Assembly (NCBI GenBank): GCA_003427395.1
Contig: BFEA01000456.1
Span: 514,962-541,421 of the forward strand
DNA length: 26,460 nucleotides
DNA from: Chara braunii
Lineage: Eukaryota; Streptophyta; Charophyceae; Charales; Characeae
Direction: 5' to 3'
The position numbers and the translations under genes were made by a program. Shown piece after piece: positions 8,944 through 18,960 of this stretch. Within the stretch, counting starts at the first letter, position 1. Every line of letters begins with the position of its first letter. The notes beneath the pieces were generated by a model, which saw only the letters and a list, made by a program, of their open reading frames with translations, was not told where the DNA came from and made no database searches.

Positions 8944-9633
8944 GTGATGCCTTGGTTCTTGGAACAGCATTCGAGTCTACTCATGTTCTCTTCCATCCGC
9001 CTTCCCCCTCCCCCTCCCCCCTCTTTTCTCCGAAAGTGGACCGACAGCCCCAAATATTATTGCATCCAAGTTGATCCAATAGGATATGGACTATCGGCCT
9101 GTTTGATCAATAGTCAGGTGTGTATCGGGCAGCCACCCACCACTCCTGTATTGACTGGGATGGTGAAGAAAGATCGCCTGTACTCAACTGATTGTTGTCT
9201 AGTCAAACCTCACACATATACGGGGTCGCAAATCAACAGTTCACTTCCTGCCATGCATCTGGACACAATTGTATGCTCCATTCGGATTCATGTGGTGTCT
9301 CAAATGAGAGTTATCTCCCCCACTTCCTTCCCCTCTACACCCTCACCCTCACCGCCCCGGGAAAAAAGTCGCATCATGCTAACCGCCATGAGAAATGGAA
9401 GTGGCCATCATATCCGTACACCATTCGCACAAACGAGCAGTTTGATATCCTTGGGCCCTACTCAAACTCAGAATTTACGGGCTGCATCTGACCGCAATTG
9501 CGAACACATTCAGTGTAAGAAGTCTTACACAATTGTGAATAACCCCTTAAATCTTCTTGCCAACTACTGTCTTCCCCTGAATGTGAGGCGCAGTTGTTAT
9601 AGCTGTATGTATTTGGGGCAACTTTCAGTCTAG
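8944..9633 (+). CDS. Open frame of 229 codons, unrecognised, possibly chance
   Basis: An uninterrupted plus-strand frame with a Pro-rich stretch early on (residues about 21-27) and a Ser/Pro-rich stretch in the middle (about 125-140). I see no known motif, signal peptide or membrane segment. The strand is pyrimidine-rich here, which lowers stop-codon frequency, so the length may be accidental. A shorter minus-strand frame overlaps it at 9458-9757. It is listed because it is the longest non-transposon, non-microsatellite frame without assembly-gap bases in the window. Confidence 0.12.
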   Translation: MMPWFLEQHSSLLMFSSIRLPPPPPPSFLRKWTDSPKYYCIQVDPIGYGLSACLINSQVCIGQPPTTPVLTGMVKKDRLYSTDCCLVKPHTYTGSQINSSLPAMHLDTIVCSIRIHVVSQMRVISPTSFPSTPSPSPPREKSRIMLTAMRNGSGHHIRTPFAQTSSLISLGPTQTQNLRAASDRNCEHIQCKKSYTIVNNPLNLLANYCLPLNVRRSCYSCMYLGQLSV

Positions 9634-10084
9634 ATACAGCGATACTGACCATAAGTTCTATTCGGGGAAGAAGGTACAGTCTGAGTTCTATAAAACTTTT
9701 GTGTCCCCAATTCTGAGTCAGTATCATCACTCTTTCTGGCAGCTCAGCATCTAACATCCAACACCCGCACTAAAGACTGTCCTGGATGTGTCCAACCCAA
9801 ATTACAGCCAGTTTTTTTAATTGAAAAGTTGAAAACGTTTTATTGTGAGTATGCTCTTAAGCTCCTCCTCCAAGGAATTGTGTGTGGCAATTTCGCTAAC
9901 TCTGTCTGCCTTTGTTTTCCGTAAATAGTTGCCAGGCTCCACATGCCTTTGTTTTCACATGCCTTTGATTTCACTGTACTTACGATATCCGCACCTTGAC
10001 TGCGCTGGCGCACCCATGACGTGGTCGAGTTTCCAGGCTGTGAACCACCAGGCAGACGTCGTGGAGTCCAAGGCGCAGCTTCAC

Positions 10085-10227
10085 TTCATGTGTGGCAGCA
10101 TCATGGTGCGGGATGGGATGGACATGTATACCCTCTCCAGGTCATCCATTGGTGTTACGAGCTGCAGCTGTTGGGGAAAAACTTCCAGTAGTATGGGGCA
10201 TCGGCCACATTCGATAATGAAGGAATA
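10085..10227 (-). CDS. Possible internal exon of an unidentified host gene
   Basis: The minus strand shows TGCAG before 10227 and GTGAAG after 10085, so this 143-bp block has consensus splice borders. It is open in one frame for its whole length (starting YSFIIECG, later MDDLERVYMSIPS). The composition looks protein-like. Its phase fits the possible upstream exon ending at 10558. Further GTAAGT donors lie at 9978-9983 (minus strand). I cannot identify the protein and no transcript evidence is available. Confidence 0.2.
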
Positions 10228-10557
10228 CTGCACCCGCACTTAGTCCATGAGGGTCCTCAGTTTCCTTTCCGTTCGCCAAAACAGCCAAAAGTAAGAAATA
10301 CAGATTTTCCTATGGAGCCCCACAGACATGGACAATACTACCTGAAGCTGGTGTGAATGGAGGGGAGGCACACCTGGGGGTTACACCGTTCCAGCGGCTG
10401 CAGAAAAATTGCGTATAGAAGCACTGCAGAATTTAGGAACTTATGTCAAACAATCATGATTGAGGTAACTTCTCTGTACCATAACACCCTGACTGATCAG
10501 GGTGTGTAAACACTGTGAATACCTGGCAGGAGCAGCTGGCCATTCATAAGGACTTAC

Positions 10558-10629
10558 TATCTCCTCCGGGAAACTGAAAGGCTGGTGAATTTTCCTGTGT
10601 GTCAGATTTCTCAGATAATCAATGGGCAC
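10558..10629 (-). CDS. Possible upstream exon ending in a GTAAGT donor
   Basis: A minus-strand frame ends at 10558 directly before GTAAGT (10557-10552), a perfect donor. A CACACAG acceptor before 10594 would make a 37-bp exon. The frame is open further up to about 10629. The exon would end in phase 0, as needed to continue into the block at 10227-10085. Evidence is limited to splice signals and phase. Confidence 0.17.
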
Positions 10630-10647
10630 ACGTCCTGATGTTGAAAT

Positions 10648-11150
10648 CTACAGCCTTTCACAGTTTCTTCTGCCTGTCCCTTCTTTCCTCTTCCCTTCAC
10701 GTCTCCCTTATATCTCATTTCTTTGTCCTCCTTTTCCCCTTCCTCCGGTATCCTCTCTGCCTTTTCTCCTCCTTTGCCACCATCCTCCCAAAGCTGCCTA
10801 CAGCCCCCTGTCTCCGGTCTTTCACATACTGTTTTGTTCCTTCTTTTCCCTTTTGTTCACTTCTCGCCCATTTCTCATTCCTCTCTCCTCCTTTTCATCT
10901 TTCTTTGTCTATCTCGTTCCTTCCTCCTCCTTTTCCCCTTCCTTAGTCTATCCTTTACCCTTCTTTCTCCTCCTTCTCCCCCAGCCACCGATAGCTATCT
11001 ACAGACCCCCCTGTCTGGTCTCTCCCACAGTCTTGTGGCCATTCCCTTCTGCTTCCGCTTGAGTTCACATTCCTTTCTCCTCCTTCTCCTCTTTTCCTTT
11101 TCCATCCTTTCTCCTCCTTTTCCCCTGTCCTTCCATAGCTGCCCAGAGCC
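10648..11150 (+). repeat. Polypyrimidine region with three degenerate 150-200-bp units
   Basis: The plus strand is dominated by C and T (many TTCCTCC, CTCCTTTTCCCC words). Units start with CTACAG at 10648, 10798 and 10999, the second and third followed by CCCCCTGTCT-like sequence. Unit lengths are about 150 and 201 bp. Long plus-strand open frames here are products of the biased composition. Confidence 0.7.
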
Positions 11151-11154
11151 CTTG

Positions 11155-11385
11155 CTAAAGGTTGATCTCTTCAATGTCATCGTCCTCATCAGAATAAGCG
11201 GATGAGCTCCGTCGCGAAGGTTCAGCTGCAGGCTGCTTTGGATTCGTACCTGCTGGTTGGCTCCAATCAGCAGCTGCTGGCATTTTTGATTTCGTTAAGT
11301 CAGGATACTCTGGTGCATCTGTCAACTTTGCCTTGCCAAAGGAGGACTGGGCACTGTTTGATCCAGCAAAACAATGACCAGGCAT
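11155..11385 (-). CDS. Possible C-terminal exon of an unidentified host protein
   Basis: A minus-strand frame ends with TAG at 11155-11157 and codes a mixed, hydrophilic tail: FGKAKL, then DAPEYPDL, a Ser-rich piece and an acidic end (SDEDDDIEEINL). Acidic tails of this kind are common in eukaryotic proteins. An AG acceptor could lie near 11350, after a T-rich tract. The start and upstream exons are unknown, and the assembly gap at 11726 may hide some. I cannot name it. Confidence 0.27.
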   Translation of the reverse strand: MPGHCFAGSNSAQSSFGKAKLTDAPEYPDLTKSKMPAAADWSQPAGTNPKQPAAEPSRRSSSAYSDEDDDIEEINL

Positions 11386-11640
11386 GGAGTCTTACCATGC
11401 AGTTTACGAGGTGACATTTTCACCAAAGGTTTAGCATGCAAGCATCCGGTGTAGTAACTGTTGTCAAGGAAACCTCAAACACATTCATTGCATCAAGTTA
11501 CTGAACATTGCAAACTAGACTTCCAAAAAACAAGCACTTTTGTTAGCCAGCATGTACAAACTTACTACAAATCTCTTCTTGAAACCCAATAAGAAAACCA
11601 CCTTTTCCAAGACCGGAAGTGCCTCTCTCTCCCTCACTCC

Positions 11641-11650
11641 CCTCTCCCCC

Positions 11651-11725
<75 letters not shown>
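11641..11725. repeat. (CT)n microsatellite entering the assembly gap
   Basis: Near-pure CT dinucleotides run up to the first N. Confidence 0.95.
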
Positions 11726-12092
11726 NNNNNNNNNNNNNNNNNNNNNNNNNNNNNNNNNNNNNNNNNNNNNNNNNNNNNNNNNNNNNNNNNNNNNNNNNNN
11801 NNNNNNNNNNNNNNNNNNNNNNNNNNNNNNNNNNNNNNNNNNNNNNNNNNNNNNNNNNNNNNNNNNNNNNNNNNNNNNNNNNNNNNNNNNNNNNNNNNNN
11901 NNNNNNNNNNNNNNNNNNNNNNNNNNNNNNNNNNNNNNNNNNNNNNNNNNNNNNNNNNNNNNNNNNNNNNNNNNNNNNNNNNNNNNNNNNNNNNNNNNNN
12001 NNNNNNNNNNNNNNNNNNNNNNNNNNNNNNNNNNNNNNNNNNNNNNNNNNNNNNNNNNNNNNNNNNNNNNNNNNNNNNNNNNNNNNNNNNNN
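11726..12092. other. Assembly gap, 367 N
   Basis: Unknown bases between (CT)n and (TG)n. Frames reported through it have no meaning. The true length is not known from the sequence. Confidence 0.99.
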
Positions 12093-12118
12093 TGTGTGTG
12101 TGTGTGTGTGTGTGTGTG
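12093..12118. repeat. (TG)n microsatellite leaving the assembly gap
   Basis: Thirteen TG units directly after the last N. Confidence 0.95.
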
Positions 12119-12766
12119 TACACTGTCACCAGAACAACCCCTTTTCCACCTAGATGTGCAGATCCAGCCTTTCCTTGTAGTCTTATATGTGATGTTTTAA
12201 ATGATTGCCATGTTTTGGTGACATGGCGGTTTCATTGTTACATTGTAAATGGTGCAAGGCCAACCATATCCGTATACTCGATCACGGGGTGCGCATACAC
12301 CCATTTGCCTTCAGCACACCTGCAGCATATGTTTTGTCTTATTCTTTTAGTGATGCTCGTTCACATACACTTAGTAGTTCTACACAGGGAAAGGAAGGAG
12401 GAAGGAGGGGAGTGTAGTGGAGGAAAGACAGCAGCATCATTGCATCCTTAACACTCACCGGTAGAGCAGACTGCTCGAGACTGGCACAAGAAGCCTCTTA
12501 CGGGTTGGGTTGCAGAGGAAAATGAGCTTTGGGCAGGCGCTACCTCTGGTAAATGGTCTCTCCTGCAAACCAGAGAGGACGGGTTCGGGTGTGGCCTGTT
12601 GAAGCACCACATCCATTTCTCACAGTTGCAGTCGAATAGCGCAGTGCTGACAGATGTCACCGGCGATGTGGCTTCCACATGCTAGTGCGAGGATGTGGCT
12701 CCTCGGCAGGTCTAAGGGCCCCTTGGTGCAGATGTGCCCGCCCTAAGTGAAGGCGGGCCTAACAAA
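12119..12766. other. Unassigned left flank of gypsy element 1
   Basis: No gene or family recognised. A perfect hairpin, GCCCGCC (12736-12742) with GGCGGGC (12752-12758), stands 8 bp before the LTR. No convincing 5-bp target duplication matches the right flank at 21539. Confidence 0.5.
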
Positions 12767-13683
12767 TCACGAGAGGCCCAATGCTGTCATTTTCGTATTC
12801 GGGTTGCAGGCCGTTGCGTCACGTCAGTTGATTGAGGGTACCCAGGCCTCGAGCAGCAAAGAATTTCCATGGCCTTCCAGGCCTTCTAAAATGCAGGCGC
12901 TGGGCAGGAATCGCAGCAACATACACAGACAGTTGGGGAGCCTAACTGAACGAGGCCCAGCAGCTACAGCAGAGGCACAGCCTCCTGAGGCCTACTGGAA
13001 GCTTCTGGGCACAGGCCCAGCCCAGCCAGACCGCCAGGGGCAGGCAGACTCTTTCCATATAGGAAAGAGCTCGCTGCCTGAAGCTCATTCAGGCACTTGC
13101 CAACTTTGTGGCAGTGCGGCTGGAGCGGACGCTCGCGTGCTGCTGCTGTGCGCTAAGGGCAAGGTGCTGTGCACGTGTGGTCGTGCGAGAAGAAGGGCGC
13201 TGCTGAGGGCAGAGCCATAGCCCAGCCTCCGTAGTTGGCTGGGGCTTAGACTACAGTGAGGCAGAGGGGTGGTCTTCGGGTGTACGGGGGGAAGACGTGG
13301 GTGGAAGTCGAGGAAGAAGGCAGGAGGATGGTGATGATGATATTGTGAGGGCACATACCTGGTATTGGCGATGGTCTTTATTGGACGACATCTTCAAGCA
13401 CTTTGTTGGCTGCTGACATCAACAGATTGTCAATTAGTAGGCAGACAGTAGCTGTGCAGGGAGTAGACTGGGCGCCGAGCGCGAAGTAGGGAGAAGGGCC
13501 TGGACACTCATGTTGGTGATGGCGAGAGCAAGCTCTCATTGACGTTTGGTTTTCAGTGTTACAATCCTCTATTGGTGGTATACTGGTGCAATGCTGCTTT
13601 CTGGACACTGTGATACTCTCTGGCTTTCAATGTGATTGTGCAACCTGGATTTTGTCATCTCGCTATTGCTCATTATCCTTGCA
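12767..13683 (+). repeat. 5' LTR of gypsy element 1
   Basis: This 917-bp sequence is repeated directly at 20526-21538. It ends TTGCA, 3 bp before the primer-binding site. It holds two adjacent perfect hairpins (13049-13069 and 13076-13094). The first has an ATATA loop that could serve as part of a core promoter, though this is not proven. Confidence 0.92.
13049..13094 (+). promoter_or_regulatory. Paired perfect hairpins in the 5' LTR
   Basis: CTCTTTCC (13049-13056) pairs with GGAAAGAG (13062-13069) around ATATA. GCCTGAA (13076-13082) pairs with TTCAGGC (13088-13094) around GCTCA. Both are unchanged in the 3' LTR at 20808-20828 and 20835-20853 (within one base), although neighbouring bases differ. 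The role is unknown; DNA-protein binding or RNA structure are options. Confidence 0.45.
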
Positions 13684-13686
13684 ATT

Positions 13687-13708
13687 TGGTATCGTAGCTG
13701 GTTCGAAC
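13687..13708 (+). promoter_or_regulatory. tRNA primer-binding site of gypsy element 1
   Basis: It starts TGGTATCGTAGC, 3 bp after the LTR end, and continues with GGTTCGAAC. This resembles the complement of a tRNA 3' end (CCA, acceptor stem, T-loop). It is close to the initiator-Met site common in plant gypsy elements (TGGTATCAGAGC), with changes at two bases of that 12-mer. Confidence 0.75.
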
Positions 13709-14971
13709 TGCGCTTTACTGGTTCTTTGCAAAAGCTGTTCGGTGCTTCGCATGAGGTGTGGGGCAGTGATAAGGCTTCGGCGTTGGACGATATGCGGCCC
13801 AGGGTCGTGTGGGGGCGCCAGGGAGGCTATGTGGTGACATAAGGGGTGTACGCTGGGTGATGCGAGCTCGCTGATGTGGCATTTAAGACGAGGTGGAACT
13901 GCATTTCGTTGTGGGTTGTGCCGAGGCAAGGACCGGTCATCATAAATGCATCTCAGGTTGCCGGTTAGAAATCTGTGGTTGGGGTCAGCATTATAAGGTA
14001 CGTTGCTTTCTTCCTTATCTACCCTCTTCATTACTTCTTACCGTGAGGAAATGAGTTCTGTCTTGAGAGTCCTCTCATTGTGAGGTGTTGCGAGCGCTTA
14101 ACCTTGAGAGTCGACATTCTTCCTGGGCAGAAAGCTGGTGGGAGACGAGCGACGCCTCTGAAGGGCCCTGGATGAAGCACTCGAGTCACAGTCACCATGC
14201 CAACCCGCTGGGACTAGTACACCCATGCTTTGCCGCAAGTCCTTGGTTCTGCTGCTGCGCCATAGAGGTCATGCTGGGCATGCCAGCCCTTTGACAGACG
14301 CTCACCAGACCGTCTATAAATATTTCTGGCGGGTTCCGGACTTGAACCCTGGCTGTGATTGTCGTCCTGTCTGCGACGTTAAATAATTCCTGAGGACCTT
14401 GGGGGCTGTCCTTAAACTGCCTCTTGATCAGCTAGATCAAACCGGAAGTAAGGCTTGTTGCATGCGAGGGTAAACAAAGTGTAGGGGCTGGCAGGCTTAG
14501 CATAGACTTGCGGCACAGGGGTGGGCCGGATTGCACACCTTCAGACATGGTGCTCAACCAGATGCTCAGGGCGTCGACACAAAGTGACTACTCAAGAGGG
14601 ATACAGAGAGAGGGGGGGATTCCCGTGACTGTTCACTAAGATACTAATTAGATAAACTGCCATCCAACATACATCTCCACAGGTGAACTGTTTTTATTTT
14701 TGATTATTTATTTTTGATTATTTGGTTGTACGGACTTGGTAACAACCGACAGACAAATGCGGATAGGTTAGACAATTCCTTGCTGCATTGCATTCTGTTC
14801 TAGAACAATCTAAAAATAGAAACAGTATCACCTGTTGGATCTGATACTAGTTGTTGTTGACCACTTGACTACTTCTCTCCAAGCTGACCGAAAGTAGTTG
14901 AATATCATACGCGGTTGGGTGTCATGCTGAGGTAGGATTGAGTGTGGATAGACCACACACCACTGTAGCTC
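13709..14971 (+). other. Untranslated leader of gypsy element 1
   Basis: It lies between the primer site and the gag start, 1.26 kb long, with no frame above about 120 codons and no recognised protein. A TATAAATA box lies at 14315-14322. A 14-bp unit is duplicated in tandem at 14696-14723. No insertion with clear ends was found inside it. Confidence 0.6.
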
Positions 14972-16866
14972 ATGAGTGATGCAAGCAATAGTGAGGAGGA
15001 GGAACGATTAGTGGAACCTCTTAGAGTTACACGTAGAAATGCTCTCAGTCATCCAATCACGAGGAAAGGAGGCTGCGGAGGGAAGTCAGGGAGACGAAGG
15101 CATATCAAAGGTCTAGGGCAGCAGCAGCCCTCGCAATGGCTACCGCCTCCATGTCACAGGCCTTGTCCCAGGCCTCTTCGTCAAGGGTTAGTCAAAGTGT
15201 TTGTCAGGTTTCCACTAGTCAGACTGCTGGTTTGCAAGTCAGCCAACAGACTCAACTCACGACGGAGGATTATGAGATCCTCCAAGCGGAAGCTCTTCAT
15301 AACGAGTTGCAGCAGCAGTTGAGAGATGCAGCAGAGAGAAGACAAAGAGCGATAACGAGAAAAGCTAGATTAGGAGAAAGGAGGCAGGAGCTAGGAAAGT
15401 TAGAAGCACTGGATGAGTCCGCATTGGACCCTGCAATACAAGCGCTGCGTCGCTCGCTGCTATGCTATGTGTGGCAGAAACACAAGTTGTCCAACAGAAA
15501 GTGCTGGCTCAACTAGTGGTCGGTCAGGACCGAATTCTGGCTGCACTGTAGGCTCCTCGTCCAATGATGAAGCAGCCTCAGTACGTTGTAGCTCCCCCTT
15601 CGGTTGCAGGTCCCTCAGTGACGCCGTCGCCGGTAGGGCCCTCATTCTCTCCTATGTTTGGCATGCCTCCTTTAGGTGGTTTAGTAGCAATTAGTGGTCC
15701 GGTCCTTAGTACTTCTCCTGTACCATCAAGGACGGTGGCAGCTACAGTCCCATCGTGGGGGCAGGCTCAGGTTAGCGTGCAACAACCTGTCTCAGTTGCT
15801 ATGCAGCCACTGCAGCAATCTCCTAGGCCAATCCAACCCATGCAGTGGATGCCCAAGATTCCCTTGCTGAGTCCTAATCCTTTTTCTAGCTATAGGAAAA
15901 AGGATGAGGACCTGGACACCTAGGTGAGAACTGTGTCTACTTATATGAGGCACAAGCTCACAAGGCCAGAGCAGGAAGTTATAGGCGCTGCCTCCTTTTT
16001 AGAGGGATCGACAACACGATGGTTAAACGGTCTAGTTCAGCTGCAGGGCTATGGTCAAAACTTTGATGCCTGGGCCCAGGCCCAGACATTAAAGGACTTC
16101 GTACGGACTGTGTACAATAGGTGGCATGACCCTCAGGCAAGGGGCTCAAAAGGCCACTGACGCAATCAACAGTCTCGGTTCCAAATGGTACCGGACTGTG
16201 CGGGAGGTCACAGACGTCGTAGAACGTCTAATCGTAGTGCCTGGTGTACGCTATGACCCACAAGTACTCACATATTATCTGAGATGTCTGCCTACAGATG
16301 TCAAGAATAAGCTGGTGGATAAGGCCAACGTCGACGTCCATAACTTCGCTTCTTTCAACAAGAACGCCTTAGAGATAGAGGCTAAGCTTGGGTCCGCTCA
16401 TCAGGGTCAGGTAGATAGTAGGAGGGAGAAACTTCCCCAAGATTGGAGGAAGAAGGGCAATCTCATGTTCGTCGACCATGATGGCCAGGCGACGGAGATT
16501 GACGACTTCCCTGAACATGGGGAAGACACAGAGCAGGATGGGTCTTGTGAGACTTCGGACGTGGGAGTCGTAGCACCCATCAAGGAAAAGCCTAGGGGGG
16601 CCGAGAAGCAGAAGGTAGCCCGGTCCAAGGGTCAGGGCGACCAAGGAATGCCCGCATGGGTAAAACTTGGTTTAGATTACGAGGTATAGATGGACCGAGT
16701 TGCTAGGGGCACTTGTCTAAACTGTGGCAACTATGGCCACACGTCCAGGACATGCCAAGGCAAGAAGGTCACCACGAAGGTAGCCTCTCCAATAGTGGTG
16801 GGCTTATCTTTGAGCCGTGGTGGTGCTTCTGCGAGCACTTCACAAGGAAACACCTCGGGCCAGTAG
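14972..16866 (+). pseudogene. Gag of gypsy element 1 (broken)
   Basis: Gag forms the particle and binds the RNA. The ATG at 14972 starts an acidic N-terminus (SNSEEEERL) and a basic patch. After a frameshift near 15110 a Ser/Gln-rich piece and a Lys/Arg/Glu-rich coiled-coil-like segment follow (15250-15420). After a second shift near 15480 comes a Pro/Ser/Val-rich linker (15564-15890). The retrotransposon gag core is at about 15920-16400, with FLEGSTTRWLNG and FVRTVYNRW. A further shift lies near 16130. A CCHC zinc knuckle, Cys 16714, Cys 16723, His 16738 and Cys 16753 (C-x2-C-x4-H-x4-C), follows a TAG at 16687-16689. Other stops are TAG 15921-15923 and the end at 16864-16866. Confidence 0.85.
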
Positions 16867-17648
16867 GAGTGTTAGTTGCTCTTACTCGTGCTGAAGTGGT
16901 AACGTTGCCTTCACCACTTCAGGCGTCGGCCAAGGCTAGTGACCCATCCATCACCCTGCAGATACACCCATCGATGCTCTATTCAAGAGATGTGTCTGAG
17001 TCCCTAGAAGAGTTTCAGTCTGAGTGGTCAAGGAAGAACCCCAAAGACTCTTGGGTGATGATCAGCAAAGGTCCTGGGGGTGAGCATTTCGTGGTAGAGG
17101 TTGATGTAGGCGGTCACAAAGTGGGCGCCTTCGCAAACATAGGCTCTACACGGAATTTCATCAATCGTGCTTATGTGGACAAACTGCGCTTAGGGGACCA
17201 AGTGCAGCGGCTTAGCAGATCTGAAGCCTCTACGCTAGCCAACACGCACAACATGGTGGTCCGAGACTATGTCAAGGACGTAGTCTGCACCTTCTCATAT
17301 GGAGGAGGGGAACTGAGACACAAGATCCCGTTCCTAGTCAGCGACAAACTGCCATTCGATATGCTGTTAGGCATGTACTACCTTGAGGTTGCTCAACGTC
17401 AATTTGATTGGGATAGAAAGGTGATGATTCACAAGCTGCCAAATGGTAGGACCGTTAGGCTGCAAAAGTTTAAATCTAGCAGTCTAGTGGAAAACTACGG
17501 CTGCGTGTGTGCATCCTCTTTCTATAACTACTATAAGCAAAATCGAGAGGAGGGCATGTACCTATTCTTTGTCTCTGAGAAAGGGGAGGCCGTAAAATCA
17601 CCCCCAGAAATAGAAGCAGTTGTTGCTCAGTATTTAGACCTTTTTTAG
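16867..17648 (+). pseudogene. Aspartic protease of gypsy element 1 (catalytic Asp lost)
   Basis: The retropepsin-like domain should mature the polyprotein. The active-site block reads AFANIGSTRNFIN: the catalytic Asp position is Asn (codon 17136-17138) and the next residues are altered as well. The second conserved block, LPFDMLLGMYYLE (about 17350-17390), is recognisable. The domain lies between the knuckle and RT, in a frame shifted relative to gag, and ends at TAG 17646-17648. It reads on to the RT in the same frame after that stop. Confidence 0.8.
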
Positions 17649-18560
17649 GAGCCCAGTGGTGTGGTGGAAAGGGAGGTTGTCCATGCGATAGAAGTCGTCC
17701 CTGGTAGCAAAGTACCTAGAGGACGGATCTATAAGATGTCTCCTGCGGAGTTGGACGAGTTTCGCCTCCGGCTCAAAGAGCTCACAGAGAAGGGATGGAT
17801 TCGGCTCAGTACCTCTTCTTATGGTGTACCAATTCTATTCGTTCCTAAGAAGGGAGGTACACTGAGGATGTGCATGGACTAATAGGGGCCTCAATGCCAT
17901 CAACGTTAAGAATGCGGAGCCCCTACCCCGCATCGACGACCTATTGGATAGAGTGCATGGATGCCCGTACTTCACAAAGATAGATCTGAAGTCCGGATAC
18001 CATCAAATTGCCAATAGGCCATAGGACCAACACAAAATCGCTTTTCAGACCACATACAGTCTGTACGAGTTGCGGGTGATGCCCTTTGGCCCATCAATGC
18101 ACCTGGGACATTCCAGCACGTGATGAATAGGATCTTTCGTGATTACTTAGACAAGTTTATCGTCGTGTACCTCGACGATATCCTTATCCTTAGTAAGACT
18201 GTAGAGGAGCACACTAAGCACTTGAAAACAATGCTAGGTCTCCTAAGGTAGCACCAGTACAGGTCAACTTGGAGAAATGCGAGTTCGGTTGCACCAAGAT
18301 TTTGTACGTGGGTCATGTAATTTCTTCGGATGGTTTGAGGCCGGACGATGTCAAAGTGGCCAGCATACGTGACTGGCCCAGACCTCAGACTGTTACTGAG
18401 GTCCGGTCGTTTCTGGGGATGATGGGCTACTATCGTCCGTTTGTCAAAAACTATAGTACTATAGCTTTCCCACTAACCGACCTAACCCGCCTTGACACCC
18501 CTTGGGAGTGGACCGAAGAGTGTGAAGCAAGCTTCAAGAGATTGAAGTATGCCCTGATAC
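17649..18560 (+). pseudogene. Reverse transcriptase of gypsy element 1 (broken)
   Basis: Copies the element RNA into DNA. The start shows YKMSPAELDEF, EKGWIRLSTSSYGVP and ILFVPKKGGTLRMCMD (17740-17880). A one-base insertion near 17881 then shifts the frame. IDLKSGYHQI is at about 17980-18010, with a TAG soon after. Near 18092 a small deletion shifts the frame again before the APGTFQ segment. The catalytic YLDD is intact at 18168-18179. A stop follows at 18249 and another shift near 18260. The connection region (VGHVISSDGLRPD, SFLGMMGYYRPFV) ends at about 18470, leading to RNase H. Confidence 0.9.
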
Positions 18561-18960
18561 ACAATGAAGTCCTCAAACTTCCAGATCCTGAACAACCCTT
18601 TGTAGTGACCACATACGCCAACCAATACGACATATGCACGATCCTTGCGCAAAAGGAGGGGAAGAAGTTAAGGCCTATCGAGTACATGAGCAAAAAGATG
18701 CCATCTCAAAAGCGAGCAAAGTCCACATATAAGTGTGAGCTCTATGCCCTCTATAGAGCGCTGGTCCATTGGAGACACTATCTCTTAGGCAAATTATTCT
18801 ACTTGAGATATGACCATGAGACTTTGCGCGATGAAGACTCAACATGTACTCTCTGATACACTCAAAAGGTGGATTCAAGTGATAGACATGTAGACTATCA
18901 ACTTGACCCAGTCAAGGGAGAGTACAACAAAGTGGCTGATGCACTATCGCATAGGGCAGA
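18561..18960 (+). pseudogene. RNase H of gypsy element 1 (first Asp lost)
   Basis: It removes RNA from the RNA:DNA hybrid. The first catalytic block reads VVTTYANQYDI: the Asp of the usual TTDAS motif is Tyr (codon 18614-18616). CELYAL (Glu) and DHETL (Asp) further on are kept. A TGA at 18854-18856 interrupts it before the VADALSHRADYL segment that leads to integrase. Confidence 0.85.

Noticed and set aside
10622-11205. Plus-strand frames of 115-160 codons
   Set aside because: They come from C/T-biased sequence that lacks stop codons. The residues are mostly Ser, Pro, Leu and Phe without domain features.
11515-12451. Long frames across the gap
   Set aside because: They include 367 N and microsatellites, so they have no meaning.
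12736-12758. GC-rich hairpin as a transcription terminator
   Set aside because: No T-run follows and the context is eukaryotic.
12759-12766. Target-site duplication for gypsy element 1
   Set aside because: The bases before the 5' LTR (CTAACAAA) and after the 3' LTR (CTAGG) agree only partly, which is not enough to claim one.
14338-14348. B-box-like sequence on the minus strand (GGTTCAAGTCC), possible tRNA or SINE
   Set aside because: The flanking bases do not form a T-stem or acceptor stem, and no A-box was found at the right distance.
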